DNA of 64,000 nucleotides, taken from positions 62,001-126,000 of the forward strand of contig SFDM01000004.1 of assembly GCA_004558205.1 (NCBI GenBank), in the 5' to 3' direction. Below, one piece after another: positions 7,867 to 16,594 of the stretch. How positions within the stretch are numbered: position 1 is the stretch's first letter; the number at the start of each line of letters is the position of its first letter. Below the pieces are notes generated by a model, which saw nothing but the letters and a program-made list of their open reading frames with translations, was not told the origin of the DNA and made no database searches. A program made the position numbers and the translations under genes. This stretch comes from Pyramidobacter piscolens. GTDB taxonomy: Bacteria > Synergistota > Synergistia > Synergistales > Dethiosulfovibrionaceae.

Positions 7867-9009
7867 TTATTCCCCTTTATTCCATTCATGCCAGGCCGCG
7901 GCCAGGCAATCGCCGCCGCCCGCCCCGCCGCCGAGAGCGCCGTAAAGCGCCCCCAGGACCAGGCAAAGCTCCGGCCAGCTCCATTCCACGTAGTGCGCCG
8001 CGCGAAGCACCTTGCCTTTCAGCCCGTCCTGCCCGCCGGCGATTTCCACGTCCATGGAGCGCAGGCAGCGGCGCAGCTCTTCAATCGACGCGCCATCGGG
8101 CAGGCCGAAGGCCGTCACGCCCGCCGAACGGCGGCTGCGGTCTTTCACCAGAAGCTCAAATCCCAGAGCCTCGAGCCCCGCCGCAAAGGCGCGGGCCACG
8201 CGGCGGCGGTCGGCGAACCAGCGGTCGGCGCCGCGGGCGAGGATCTTCCCTAACGCCGCGTCAAGCTCATAGTACAGCGACACGGGCGGCGTGAAGGGGT
8301 TGGCGAACTGCGGCCCCGCCAGCTGGGCCAGATGAAGTTTTAGGTCAAAGAAATAGCTCGGGCATTTGAAGGACGCCAGCCTTTCGGCCGCGCGTCGGGA
8401 TATCCAGACAAGCCCCAGGCCTGGGGCAGTCATCAGCCCCTTCTGCGACGCCGTGGCCACGGCGTCCAGGTTCCACTCCTCGGGGAAGCAGGGCATGGCG
8501 CCGACGGCGCTGACGCCGTCCACAAAGATCAGGGGGCGGTTCTCCATGGGGATAGCCGCCGCAATTTCAGCGATAGGGTTGGTGACACCGGTGGACGTCT
8601 CGTTCTGCGTCAGAAGCACCACCGAGCACTCGGGATGCTCCGTCAGCGTCCTCACGGCCGTTTCGGGCGAAAGGGCCTCGCCAGGCGTCACGTCGACGTT
8701 GATGGTTTTCGCCCCATAGCGCTGGACGATCTCCCGAAAGCGTTTCCCGAAGGAGCCGCAGGAAAGGGAAAGGCAGGTGGTCTCCGGCGTGCAGAAATTT
8801 GCCGCCAGGCACTCGAGCGCGCCGGTTCCCGAGGAAGGCAGAATCACCACGGGTTCGCCGGTACGAAGCAGACTCTTCAGCCGTGACTCGATAGACCCGA
8901 AGAGAGATGAAAATTCGGGACAACGGTGGCTGATAAGAGACCGCGCCCCGGCATTGAGAACGTCCTGCGGAAGTTCCACGGGACCAGGCGTGAGAAGATG
9001 ATGGGACAT
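7867..9009 (-). CDS. Class V pyridoxal-phosphate aminotransferase (alanine-glyoxylate/phosphoserine aminotransferase type)
   Basis: Fold-type I PLP enzyme of 380 residues. The cofactor lysine is Lys190 in TASQKGL, with Asp164 in FVDGVSAVGAMP binding the pyridine nitrogen and the early glycine turn SSGTGALE near residue 60. The family covers alanine-glyoxylate, serine-pyruvate and serine-glyoxylate aminotransferases and, in many anaerobes, replaces SerC. Because serA follows 2 bp downstream, transamination of 3-phosphohydroxypyruvate is the most likely job. The ATG at 9009 has GAGGAGG upstream. It is the first gene of the operon. Confidence 0.9.
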   Translation of the reverse strand: MSHHLLTPGPVELPQDVLNAGARSLISHRCPEFSSLFGSIESRLKSLLRTGEPVVILPSSGTGALECLAANFCTPETTCLSLSCGSFGKRFREIVQRYGAKTINVDVTPGEALSPETAVRTLTEHPECSVVLLTQNETSTGVTNPIAEIAAAIPMENRPLIFVDGVSAVGAMPCFPEEWNLDAVATASQKGLMTAPGLGLVWISRRAAERLASFKCPSYFFDLKLHLAQLAGPQFANPFTPPVSLYYELDAALGKILARGADRWFADRRRVARAFAAGLEALGFELLVKDRSRRSAGVTAFGLPDGASIEELRRCLRSMDVEIAGGQDGLKGKVLRAAHYVEWSWPELCLVLGALYGALGGGAGGGDCLAAAWHEWNKGE

Positions 9010-9329
9010 GGCGAATTGCCTCCTCTATGATAATGTTGTTCTGTATCGGTGCTTTACCTCAGCAAATGCATGCTGAAATATCGGGTGATATTACCAAAAA
9101 TGTCATCTTTTTGGAAGAAGGAATCGAGAAATATATCGGAGAAATACAACAAAAAAACAAAATCGGACCCATAACCGCTTTAAATTTCTCTTCAGCGCCG
9201 GGCATAGGGCGGATTCACTCTTCGTGAAGCGCGTCCTTTCCATTTTCAGGTTGTGGAAAAACGCTCTTTTTACGCCGCAAATCCACCGGCTTAGTGTAAA
9301 ATAAGGAGCCAGAGATCCCATTGTCTTCC

Positions 9330-9363
9330 GGTGGCTCAGGAGCTCCCAAGCGCCTGAGCCACC
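9330..9363 (+). promoter_or_regulatory. Leader hairpin before the CytX-type permease
   Basis: An 11-bp perfect stem (9330-9340 with 9353-9363) ends two codon-lengths before the ribosome binding site. GAGCC at 9306-9310 can pair with GGCTC at 9333-9337 and would open the stem, so two exclusive folds are possible. I do not see TPP-riboswitch core sequences. The rest of 9010-9329 shows no convincing gene; a TAAAAT box with a TG extension at 9297 may be the promoter. Confidence 0.45.
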
Positions 9364-9382
9364 GCAAAAAGGAGAAAACTCA

Positions 9383-10654
9383 ATGAATCATCCTCATACA
9401 ACGTCGCTCTTCGCAAACGGGCTGATCTGGTTCGGCGCCGCCCTGTCCCTCATGGAAATCCTGTTGGGAACGCTGCTGGCGCCTCTGGGGTTCACTTTGG
9501 GCATGACGGCTATCCTGCTGGGGCATCTGATCGGCTGCACGCTGCTCTGCCTGGCGGGACTCGCGGGCGCGCGGCAAAGGCTGACTTCCATGGAAACGGT
9601 CATGCTGTCCTTCGGCGCCCAGGGTTCGCTGTTCTTCTCACTGCTTCACGTCCTCAGACTTGTTGGCTGGACGGCCCTGGGAATCCTCAGCGCCGCCTCG
9701 GCCGCCCAAGCCGTGATGGACCTCGGCGGAATCCGGGTCTGGTGCCTGGTCATCGGCGGCCTTCTGGCCCTGTGGACCGTCATGGGCCTTCACAACTGGA
9801 TTCGCCTGAACTGGTTCGTCATGACGGGGCTTTTCCTGCTGACGTTGGTTCTGAGCGCCGAAGTTTTCAGCGGGCTTCCCAAAATCCTCGCCAACGACAG
9901 TATCTCTTTCAGCATGGGCGTTGAAATCTCGGCGGCCACGCCGCTCTTCTGGATTCCCATGATCTCGGACTACACCAGCCGCGCCCGGAAGCCTTTCGAA
10001 GCCGCCTGCGTGAGTTCCGCCGCCTATTTTCTGACAAGCTGCTGGATGTATGCCATCGGGCTGGGAGCTTCGCTCTATACGGGCGCCTCCGAAGTGTTCC
10101 AGATCATGCTGAACAGCTACTGGCTGCGCACCATCGGCCTGACGCCGGGCATCTACATGCAGGCGGCAGATATCGCCGAGATCATGGCCAGTTCAGATAC
10201 GCTGGCCGTCGTCACCGCGGTGATGGTCGTGTTTTCCGCGGCGACCACACTCTGCCTCTGCGTGCATTCTGCCGGCGTCAGCTCCCACAGCGTATCGGAG
10301 CGCCTGCGCGAGAAACCGGCGAGCCTGGCGGTCTGCGCGGCCGGAACGGCGCTGGCGTTCTTCACGCCCGTCGCGCTGGACCAGTATGAGGACCTTCTGT
10401 ACCTGATCAACTCCATGTCGGTTCCAATGATAGCCGTCGTGCTGACCGACGTGTTTATCCTGAAGGCGGATCACTCTTGGGAGCGCGCCAACCTGAAAAA
10501 TTTCCTGATCTGGCTCGCGGGTTTTGGACTGTATCACTGCCTTCTCGCTCTGGCCGACGATCCTCCTTTTGGGAAGGCTCTGCCCGTCCTGCTCGCCACG
10601 TCGGCGCTCTGCGTAGCAGCGGGGAAGCTGCAGCGCCGCTTCAGCGTCCAATGA
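9383..10654 (+). CDS. cytX: CytX-type nucleobase/hydroxymethylpyrimidine permease (NCS1 family)
   Basis: Inner-membrane permease of 423 residues with about 12 hydrophobic segments. The N-terminus, with LIWFGAALSLMEILLGTLL followed by LAPLGF and ILLGHLIG, is the signature of CytX, the putative hydroxymethylpyrimidine transporter subgroup of the cytosine/purine permease family. CytX normally supplies thiamin precursors. GGAG lies 9 nt before the ATG. No thiamin genes are nearby and no TPP riboswitch is visible, so a different pyrimidine substrate is possible. Confidence 0.85.
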   Translation: MNHPHTTSLFANGLIWFGAALSLMEILLGTLLAPLGFTLGMTAILLGHLIGCTLLCLAGLAGARQRLTSMETVMLSFGAQGSLFFSLLHVLRLVGWTALGILSAASAAQAVMDLGGIRVWCLVIGGLLALWTVMGLHNWIRLNWFVMTGLFLLTLVLSAEVFSGLPKILANDSISFSMGVEISAATPLFWIPMISDYTSRARKPFEAACVSSAAYFLTSCWMYAIGLGASLYTGASEVFQIMLNSYWLRTIGLTPGIYMQAADIAEIMASSDTLAVVTAVMVVFSAATTLCLCVHSAGVSSHSVSERLREKPASLAVCAAGTALAFFTPVALDQYEDLLYLINSMSVPMIAVVLTDVFILKADHSWERANLKNFLIWLAGFGLYHCLLALADDPPFGKALPVLLATSALCVAAGKLQRRFSVQ

Positions 10655-10753
10655 AGCGGTGCGCGGCAGCGGAACCGGGGCGTTTTCCGCCCTCCGCCCT
10701 CGCCTTCGGCACAGCCCGCGACAGTTCATCATTTTCATGAGGAGGCTTTTTTC

Positions 10754-11719
10754 GTGATCGCCTTTCTTGAGTCGCTGAGTTCCTTTATCGTCACCCATTC
10801 GCTGATCATCGGAGCTGCCGTCTTTATCGCCCTGAGGCAGAAACTCTCCCGGCAGCTCAGCCAATGGATCGTCAGAAAATATTTTGCGGAACCCACCGCC
10901 GAACGCGCCTCCGCTCGCCGGTACGCCGGCTGGTACGACCAGCTGACCCATTACATTCCCGATGTCATCGAGGATAAGGTAATGCAGCGCGCCCGTGAGG
11001 CCAACGTGTCGAGGCAGGTGCGCCTGCAGTTTCTTGAGCTGGTCATCGGCAACGCCTTCCTGTTGGTCATCGCCATCGGCTTATTCCTGTCGGGCCTGAT
11101 CCTCACAGCGCTGCGCCTGATGAGCCTTTCGGCCTTCACGTTCCTGATACGCCTTATAATCTACGGCATCCTAATCCAGAATGCCTATAAAGCCTATCGG
11201 TTCCGGAATCTATTGAGCCTCGCCAAACTCAAAGAGCTCTACGGCGAGTACAGGCTCAACCTGATCCGCTTCACGGAATGCCAGATCGCAGCCGTGGTCT
11301 ACAGGCAGGCCTGCCGGCAGATCGACGAAAGCGTCCGGAAGATGGGCGCTCTGGAACGCTTTGTGTACCGGAATTTCAGCGACGGAACGCACCACTACGC
11401 CCACAGCATCTCGCGCCGCGTCCTTGACGAGAACCGCCGCTTCATCAGGCTGATCTTGGGGCTCGCCGCCCTGTCGGCCGGGGTCTACTACATCATCCTC
11501 TGTTTTATCGTCGCGCCCGCGGTCTGGACGGAAACCCACAGAGGGCTGTTCTCCTTTCTGTTCGCCGTACCCTTCGAAAAAACGGGACTTTTCGTCGCCG
11601 CGCACCCGTGGTGGCTGCTGATCTTAGCCGTCGGCGCCCTGGCCGCCTATCATTACCGGTGGAAAATATTTCTATGGATTGCACCCGTGCTGGAACGGAT
11701 TCTGAAAGCTGTCGCGTGA
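10754..11719 (+). CDS. Unknown multi-pass membrane protein
   Basis: I do not recognise this 321-residue protein. It has a hydrophobic N-terminal segment (about 11-27), a cluster of two or three membrane spans at about 100-155, a long basic cytoplasmic-looking region (about 160-230) and two or three more spans at 235-315. The region between spans is rich in Arg and aromatic residues (YRFRNLLSLAKLKELYGEYR). Start is a GTG with AGGAGG at 9 nt. It follows cytX by 99 bp on the same strand and is closed by a strong terminator. Confidence 0.75.
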   Translation: MIAFLESLSSFIVTHSLIIGAAVFIALRQKLSRQLSQWIVRKYFAEPTAERASARRYAGWYDQLTHYIPDVIEDKVMQRAREANVSRQVRLQFLELVIGNAFLLVIAIGLFLSGLILTALRLMSLSAFTFLIRLIIYGILIQNAYKAYRFRNLLSLAKLKELYGEYRLNLIRFTECQIAAVVYRQACRQIDESVRKMGALERFVYRNFSDGTHHYAHSISRRVLDENRRFIRLILGLAALSAGVYYIILCFIVAPAVWTETHRGLFSFLFAVPFEKTGLFVAAHPWWLLILAVGALAAYHYRWKIFLWIAPVLERILKAVA

Positions 11720-11752
11720 CAAAAAATCCGACGTCACGTCATTTATTGAACC

Positions 11753-11814
11753 AGAGGCCAAGCGGTCTATTAAGCTGAGTCATTTCAGCCTGATAGACCG
11801 CTTGGCCTCTTTTC
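11753..11814 (+). terminator. Rho-independent terminator after the unknown membrane protein gene
   Basis: A perfect 18-bp stem (11753-11770 with 11793-11810) is followed by TTTT. Confidence 0.9.
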
Positions 11815-11917
11815 CGTCCCCCCGAGCTGCCTGCGTAAAAAACGCTTGAAAACGCCCGTCTTTCAGAAATTTTTTTTAAAACTTTCATTTGCCGATTAAA
11901 ATTTTTATAACACCCTC

Positions 11918-11946
11918 TTGACAGAAAATTTGGGAGGCTTTATGAT
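11918..11946 (+). promoter_or_regulatory. Consensus sigma-70 promoter of the iclR regulator gene
   Basis: TTGACA (11918-11923), 17-bp spacer, TATGAT (11941-11946). A second TATAAT at 12037-12042 without a good -35 may be an internal start. Confidence 0.85.
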
Positions 11947-12011
11947 GTGGTTGCTTAGTGGAAATTACGGTTGCTATATACAGCCTATATAGCACAGACC
12001 TCCCAAATTTT
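11925..12011 (+). promoter_or_regulatory. Long-range inverted repeat spanning the iclR promoter and leader
   Basis: The 13-nt arm AAAATTTGGGAGG (11925-11937) lies inside the promoter spacer and pairs perfectly with 11999-12011. Between them is a second perfect hairpin, GCTATATA/TATATAGC (11973-11993). This may be a pair of operator half sites for autoregulation or a folded RNA leader. Confidence 0.55.
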
Positions 12012-12084
12012 AGACAGGGTTATTCACAAGGTACGGTATAATGTCTTATCAATCGTGTCATTAATTTTGTGGAGGGTGATTGTG

Positions 12085-12843
12085 GTGGAACCTTTAAACT
12101 CAGCTGAGAATGTTATGCGCATCTTGTTTGTATGGAGCGAACATAAGCTTCCCGAATTGGGATTGACCGAAATAAGCCGGCTTACGGGAATCAATAAGAG
12201 CACGGTCTACAAGATCCTTCTGACTCTCCGAGACAGAAACCTTGTTTCGGTCAATCAGGAGAACAAAAAGTACAGCCTTGACGCGGGAGTATTGGAGTTG
12301 AGCAATTTTTTTCTGAAGAACCTGAATTTAAGGGACATCGCCCATCCATTCCTGGAGAAACTGGCTTCTGACTCGGGTAAAACGGTCACGCTGGCGCTTG
12401 GAATGGAAAAACATCTTGTTTTTATCGACCGCGTCGACGGCGCGGGCAGCGTCCGCTTTTTCTGCGATATCGGCAAAAACACCTATTACAACGGCGGCGC
12501 CGCGGCAAAAGCCGTTTTTGCCTATCTTCCGGAAAATCAGGTCAATGAAATCATGAAGGCAAAGGAACATTTTTTCACCGAAAAAACAAAAACATGGGCT
12601 GATTTGCTTCAAGAAATTCCCGAAATCAGAAAGAAAGGCTATTCGATCAGCGATGAAGAGGTGGACCGCGGAGTGATCGCCGTGGGAGCGCCTATATTCA
12701 ATCAACAGGGAGCGGTTGTAGCCGGCGTCGCCTTGGCTACTTTAAAATTTAATTTGCCCGAGGCGGAGTTCTTGCAAATGCAGGACCTTGTCACAAACTG
12801 CGCCCGCAGTATATCTGAAAGATTGGGATACGCCCCTGCATAA
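12085..12843 (+). CDS. IclR-family transcriptional regulator
   Basis: Winged-helix regulator with an effector-binding domain. Residues 1-60 form the helix-turn-helix (LTEISRLTGINKSTVYKIL), and the remainder matches the IclR ligand domain, including the late segment DRGVIAVGAPIFNQQGAVVAGVA split over two strands. The GTG at 12085 has GGAGGG 8 nt upstream and gives 252 residues, the usual IclR size; an adjacent GTG at 12082 is the alternative, and the longer upstream reading has no ribosome site. It precedes a symporter/amidase operon on the same strand and is its likely regulator. Confidence 0.92.
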   Translation: MEPLNSAENVMRILFVWSEHKLPELGLTEISRLTGINKSTVYKILLTLRDRNLVSVNQENKKYSLDAGVLELSNFFLKNLNLRDIAHPFLEKLASDSGKTVTLALGMEKHLVFIDRVDGAGSVRFFCDIGKNTYYNGGAAAKAVFAYLPENQVNEIMKAKEHFFTEKTKTWADLLQEIPEIRKKGYSISDEEVDRGVIAVGAPIFNQQGAVVAGVALATLKFNLPEAEFLQMQDLVTNCARSISERLGYAPA

Positions 12844-12968
12844 CGCCCCAAAGGGGCGCCATCTTCGCCAACTCCTATCCGCAGTTGCTTCAAAACACAG
12901 AAGTCAGCGTTAAGCGATTCCACTAAGCAGAATCACTATAACAAGCGGTATGAAAGGATGACCGGAGA

Positions 12969-13226
12969 ATGAAAAACACAGATGTAAAGGGCAACTATTC
13001 ACTGTGTCTGAAAGAGTTCAAAATCGCGGCCGCCAGCACCATGGCCTACATTCTCGTATGCTGCGGCCTTTGCTGGCTCTTAGGCTACAACAAAGAGCCG
13101 AGCCAAATCGCGCTGATCGGCGGAATTCCCTCATGGGTTGTCTGGGGCGTCATTGTCCCGTGGGTTGTCATGGTGTTTTTTACCATCGTCTACGGCTTTT
13201 TTATCATGGAAGGAGATGACCGCTGA
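12969..13226 (+). CDS. DUF997/YhdT-like small membrane subunit of a symporter
   Basis: Protein of 85 residues with two membrane spans (about 20-40 and 52-78) and short polar ends. Proteins of this type (YhdT with PanF in enterobacteria) are encoded just upstream of sodium:solute symporters. Here the stop overlaps the symporter start by one base, which implies coupled synthesis in a fixed ratio. The shared segment GGIPSWVVWGVIVPW recurs in weaker form in the second such protein at 40345. Its molecular role is unknown. Confidence 0.8.
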   Translation: MKNTDVKGNYSLCLKEFKIAAASTMAYILVCCGLCWLLGYNKEPSQIALIGGIPSWVVWGVIVPWVVMVFFTIVYGFFIMEGDDR

Positions 13227-14686
13227 TGGAACGCTCGCCCGTAACCATTCTCGTCTTTCTCCTCTACTTCCTTTTTCTGATCGCCATCTCTCTTTACGCA
13301 TATTATCGCCGCAAAAACGCCAAAAACTTTTCCGAAGAGTACTTTGTAGGAGGGCGCTCTTTCGGCGCATGGCTGGTAGCATTTATGTGGGCCACGTCAT
13401 GGACCAGCGGCGGCACTTTTATCGGAACGCCTGCCGTCTATTACTCCAACGGATGGTCGGCATTGCTGTGGCAGGCCGGCGCCGGCGTTCTCGGCATGAT
13501 CGGGATGCTGGCTATCGGACGCCGCATTTCCCGTTTTGCGGCTGAACATCACTGCGTTACCCTGCCTGACCTTTTTGTGGAACGTTTCCAAAACCGCCTG
13601 ATGGGGATCTGCGCCGCCGTTTCCATCCTCGTTTTCGGCGTAGCTTATATGGTCTCGCAGTACGTGGCGGCGGCCCGCATCCTTGAGACCTTCGTCGGAA
13701 TGCCCTATCTGTGGGCGATCGTTTTCTTCGCCGTTATCGTAGGCATTTACACCACGGTGGGCGGCATTCGCGGCGTGGCTTACAATACGATCATTCAGGG
13801 AATCGTCATGCTGGGCGGCTCCGTGATCATCGCCGTCGTCATGGTTCAGGCTGCGGGCGGCTTCCCCAGCATCGCGCAGAAGCTGGCTGAAATCGATCCC
13901 AAACTCCTTTCAGCGCCGGGCCCCAAGAACTTCCTGCCTCTGCCGACAGCGTTTTCCACGTTCTTCGTTCTCGGCGTGGCCGTAATGGCCCAGCCTCACG
14001 TGGTGACCCGCATCTTCACCGTAAGGAACATGAACTCCCTGAAACGGTCGGGAGCGCTGATCAGCATCATCACGATGGTCTGGTTCCTGTCGCTTTTCGC
14101 CAGCGCCATGGCCGCCAGAGCGCTGATCCCCGCCATCGCGGTGCCTGACACCATTTTCCCCACGATCGTGCTGAAATACACAGGCAGCGTGCTGTCCGGA
14201 CTTCTGCTTTCGGCGCCTTTCGCCGCGGTGATGTCCACAGTATCGTCGCTGATCCTCTCCACCAGCGGCGCTTTGATGAGAGACATTTACCAGCGCAACG
14301 TCAATCCCAACGCGAGCGAGAAAACGATCAAGACCGTCAGTTATACGTCGACGATCGTCATCAGCGCCCTGGTTATGCTGCTGGCTCTCAACCCTCCCGC
14401 GTTTTTGCAGGATATCGTGATGTTCGCCATCTCAGGCTTCGCCGCTTCCTTTACGGTGCCGATCGTGCTGGGATTCTTCTGGAAGGGCGGCACGCCCATG
14501 GGCGGCCTTCTTTCCATGATCTCCGGCTTCGTCTGTCTCATCGCCCTTTACATGCGGCCCAATCCCAATCCTCTGGGATTCAACCCCCTGGTCTGGTCCC
14601 TCCTGGTCTCGGCCTTCGTCATGGTTGCGGTAAGCAAAGTGACCAAGCCCAACGACCGCGAGTTCATGGAAAAGATGTTTGAATAG
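13226..14686 (+). CDS. Sodium:solute symporter family transporter (SSS)
   Basis: Sodium-coupled uptake permease of 486 residues with about 13 hydrophobic helices. The family segments ARNFSEEY-like KNFSEEYFVGGRSFGAW near residue 35 and TSGGTFIGTPAVYY near 65 are typical of SSS proteins of the PanF type. It overlaps the small DUF997-type gene by one base and is followed by an acetamidase-family gene, so an amide or N-substituted acid is a reasonable guess for the substrate. GGAGATG precedes the ATG. Confidence 0.92.
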   Translation: MERSPVTILVFLLYFLFLIAISLYAYYRRKNAKNFSEEYFVGGRSFGAWLVAFMWATSWTSGGTFIGTPAVYYSNGWSALLWQAGAGVLGMIGMLAIGRRISRFAAEHHCVTLPDLFVERFQNRLMGICAAVSILVFGVAYMVSQYVAAARILETFVGMPYLWAIVFFAVIVGIYTTVGGIRGVAYNTIIQGIVMLGGSVIIAVVMVQAAGGFPSIAQKLAEIDPKLLSAPGPKNFLPLPTAFSTFFVLGVAVMAQPHVVTRIFTVRNMNSLKRSGALISIITMVWFLSLFASAMAARALIPAIAVPDTIFPTIVLKYTGSVLSGLLLSAPFAAVMSTVSSLILSTSGALMRDIYQRNVNPNASEKTIKTVSYTSTIVISALVMLLALNPPAFLQDIVMFAISGFAASFTVPIVLGFFWKGGTPMGGLLSMISGFVCLIALYMRPNPNPLGFNPLVWSLLVSAFVMVAVSKVTKPNDREFMEKMFE

Positions 14687-14723
14687 GCCTTTCCACATCT
14701 GAAGGCTGCCCCAAATAAACAGG

Positions 14724-14779
14724 AGGCGGGAAGTTCTCGGCGGGATTCTCACGGATCCCTTACGACTCCCCGCCTTTTT
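14724..14779 (+). terminator. Possible attenuating terminator between symporter and amidase genes
   Basis: AGGCGGG (14724-14730) pairs with CCCGCCT (14769-14775) before five Ts, with a nested GGGAT/ATCCC hairpin inside. It may reduce read-through into the amidase gene. Confidence 0.55.
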
Positions 14780-14808
14780 CAATCTCTGAGAATCGGAGTG
14801 ATAGAAAC

Positions 14809-16104
14809 ATGCTGGAAGATAACATTTTTCTGATCGACCGCTACAGCGACAGCGTAGGCGGAAACTGTGAAATGCACGGCTCTCTGAAAGACGGCGAGAG
14901 CTTTGTGGCCATCACGGCCCCTGGATGCTGGGGGCCCATGATCACGCCATCCATAAGAAGCGGACACGAGGTGACCTGCCCCGTGCGCATAGAAGGCGCC
15001 GAACCAGGCGATTCGGTAGCGCTGTTCATCGAAGAGGTGACCGTGCTCTCCCGCTATGCCGCTTCAGGAACGGGAAGGACTCACCCTGAACGGTATGCAA
15101 AGGATCCGTCTTTAGAGGCAAAATGCCCCGGCTGCGGCCGCCTTCTGCCGGAAACTGAGCTGAAAGGCATCGGAGAGGACGCCGTCCATTGCCGCCATTG
15201 CGGCGCCGTCGCAACCCCCCAGAGCTTCGAAAACGGCTACACCATCGCCTATGACTCTGACATGTCTTTGGCTGTAACACTGCCGCCCCAAGCGGCTCAA
15301 GAGGTGGCGCGAAAAACGGGACGCGGCGAAGTTTATAAACCGGCGCATTCCCGCCAGCATCTTTCCACAATTCTCGGAGCCGGTGACGTGGAAGATGTGA
15401 TCATCCGAACCCGCCCCATGGTGGGAAATATCGCCTGCTCACCGGCAAAGAACATGGCGTCGTCAAAGAATTCAGGAGACCTGCTGGACTCGCTGAACCG
15501 CACGGGGCTTTACGAAGCCTGTGAAGCTTCGGACATGACCGACGGACACATGGACATCAATTTAGTCGGACAGGGCTGTATCGTGATCTCCCCCGTAAAA
15601 ATCCCCGGGGCCGGCGTGTACGTCGGCGACGTGCATCTGACCCAGGGCGACGGAGAGCTGGCGGGACACACCATCGACGTCAGCGCGCGCGTAAAGGTGC
15701 GGGTCAAGCTCCTTAAAGGGGTAACTCTGGACGGGCCTATCCTGATTCCGGCAGCCAGTGAAATTGACTCCCGCTTCCGCCCCTTCTCCGCGGAAGAATA
15801 CAAAGCCGCAGAGCGTATCCTGAAAAACGAGGGCGCCGAATTGAAAGCCAGGCGCTACCCGATCCAGGTAGTGGGGACCGGAGCGGGCATCAACGCAGGC
15901 ATCGATTCAGCGGTAGCCCGCGCGGCCAAAGCCACGGGATTGCCCCGCGGAGAAATCAAAAATCTAGCCACGGTCAGCGGCGACGTGAGAATTGGCCGCA
16001 CTACCGGCTCAGTATTTTTGACGGTGTCTTTGACAGAAGAAACCTTACAGCGAATAGGAATTCTGGATCTTGTAAAAGGACAGTATGCTCCCCTATCAAA
16101 GTAA
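14809..16104 (+). CDS. Acetamidase/formamidase family hydrolase with an inserted zinc ribbon
   Basis: Amide hydrolase of the FmdA/AmdA family (431 residues). Family signatures are the metal-site stretch HMDINLVGQGCIV, then VGDVHLTQGDGELAGHTID, and the early GPMITPSIRSGHEV. Between residues 106 and 131 lie two CxxC knuckles, CPGCG and CRHCG, about 18 residues apart, which read as a rubredoxin-type zinc ribbon placed inside the catalytic domain. Substrate is unknown; formamide, acetamide or larger carboxamides are family options. It follows the symporter by 122 bp with GGAG before the ATG. Confidence 0.9.
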   Translation: MLEDNIFLIDRYSDSVGGNCEMHGSLKDGESFVAITAPGCWGPMITPSIRSGHEVTCPVRIEGAEPGDSVALFIEEVTVLSRYAASGTGRTHPERYAKDPSLEAKCPGCGRLLPETELKGIGEDAVHCRHCGAVATPQSFENGYTIAYDSDMSLAVTLPPQAAQEVARKTGRGEVYKPAHSRQHLSTILGAGDVEDVIIRTRPMVGNIACSPAKNMASSKNSGDLLDSLNRTGLYEACEASDMTDGHMDINLVGQGCIVISPVKIPGAGVYVGDVHLTQGDGELAGHTIDVSARVKVRVKLLKGVTLDGPILIPAASEIDSRFRPFSAEEYKAAERILKNEGAELKARRYPIQVVGTGAGINAGIDSAVARAAKATGLPRGEIKNLATVSGDVRIGRTTGSVFLTVSLTEETLQRIGILDLVKGQYAPLSK

Positions 16105-16228
16105 TACTATTTATCGACTGAAGCGCCAATTACCTCTGAAGGGACGGCCAGAAGAAGTCCAAAGCGGAATGGATTTTCTGAGGCCGTGCCTTGACGTTAG
16201 TTTAGCTGTTAATACTAATTCGCATTAA

Positions 16229-16481
16229 ACATGCTTAATACAGGACCGAAGATCAAGGTCAAAAGATTTTCATCGCAAAGGCTGAAGAGGAAGGGCGCAA
16301 AGGACGCAAAGAAAAAACAAAACCTAAATTATCAACTAAAAAAACAAATTAACATGATGGAAATTTATAAATTTTACTTGATCTTGCAGTTCTAAAAGTC
16401 TTTCAAGGTTTTCCTTTGCGAACCTTTGCGCCCTTTGCGTTGAAATCTTTTAATGTGGCTCTTCGACTTGATATTAAGCAC
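16229..16481. repeat. Family-1 MITE-like repeat, copy A
   Basis: Non-coding element with imperfect terminal inverted repeats of about 45 bp. The outer parts read ATGCTTAATA...CGAAG and the inner parts GTCAAAAGATTT...CGCAAAGG on the left, matched by the reverse at the right end (16430-16481). Related copies are at 21191-21356 and 32522-32839. It has no reading frame of note. It fills most of the 490-bp gap. Confidence 0.75.
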
Positions 16482-16510
16482 GTCGATGGAAAATTAGTAT
16501 AAGAATGAAC

Positions 16511-16565
16511 ACAAAAGCCTCCGGTCGATAGGGACGTGAAATCCCTGTCAACCGGAGGCTTTTGT
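16511..16565 (-). terminator. Terminator of the secreted-protein operon
   Basis: Fifteen-nt perfect arms (16511-16525 and 16551-16565) with an inner AGGGA/TCCCT stem. It lies 29 bp beyond the transglutaminase stop codon. Confidence 0.85.
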
Positions 16566-16594
16566 ATTCATTGCAGAATTCAAGGAAATAAAAT

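Noticed and set aside
9027..9227. 66-codon open frame with a hydrophobic start upstream of cytX
   Set aside because: No ribosome binding site, composition unlike neighbouring genes, and it overlaps the probable promoter region of the serine operon.
9300..9382. TPP riboswitch before cytX
   Set aside because: The conserved CTGAGA and ACCTGATCTGG-type cores are not found.
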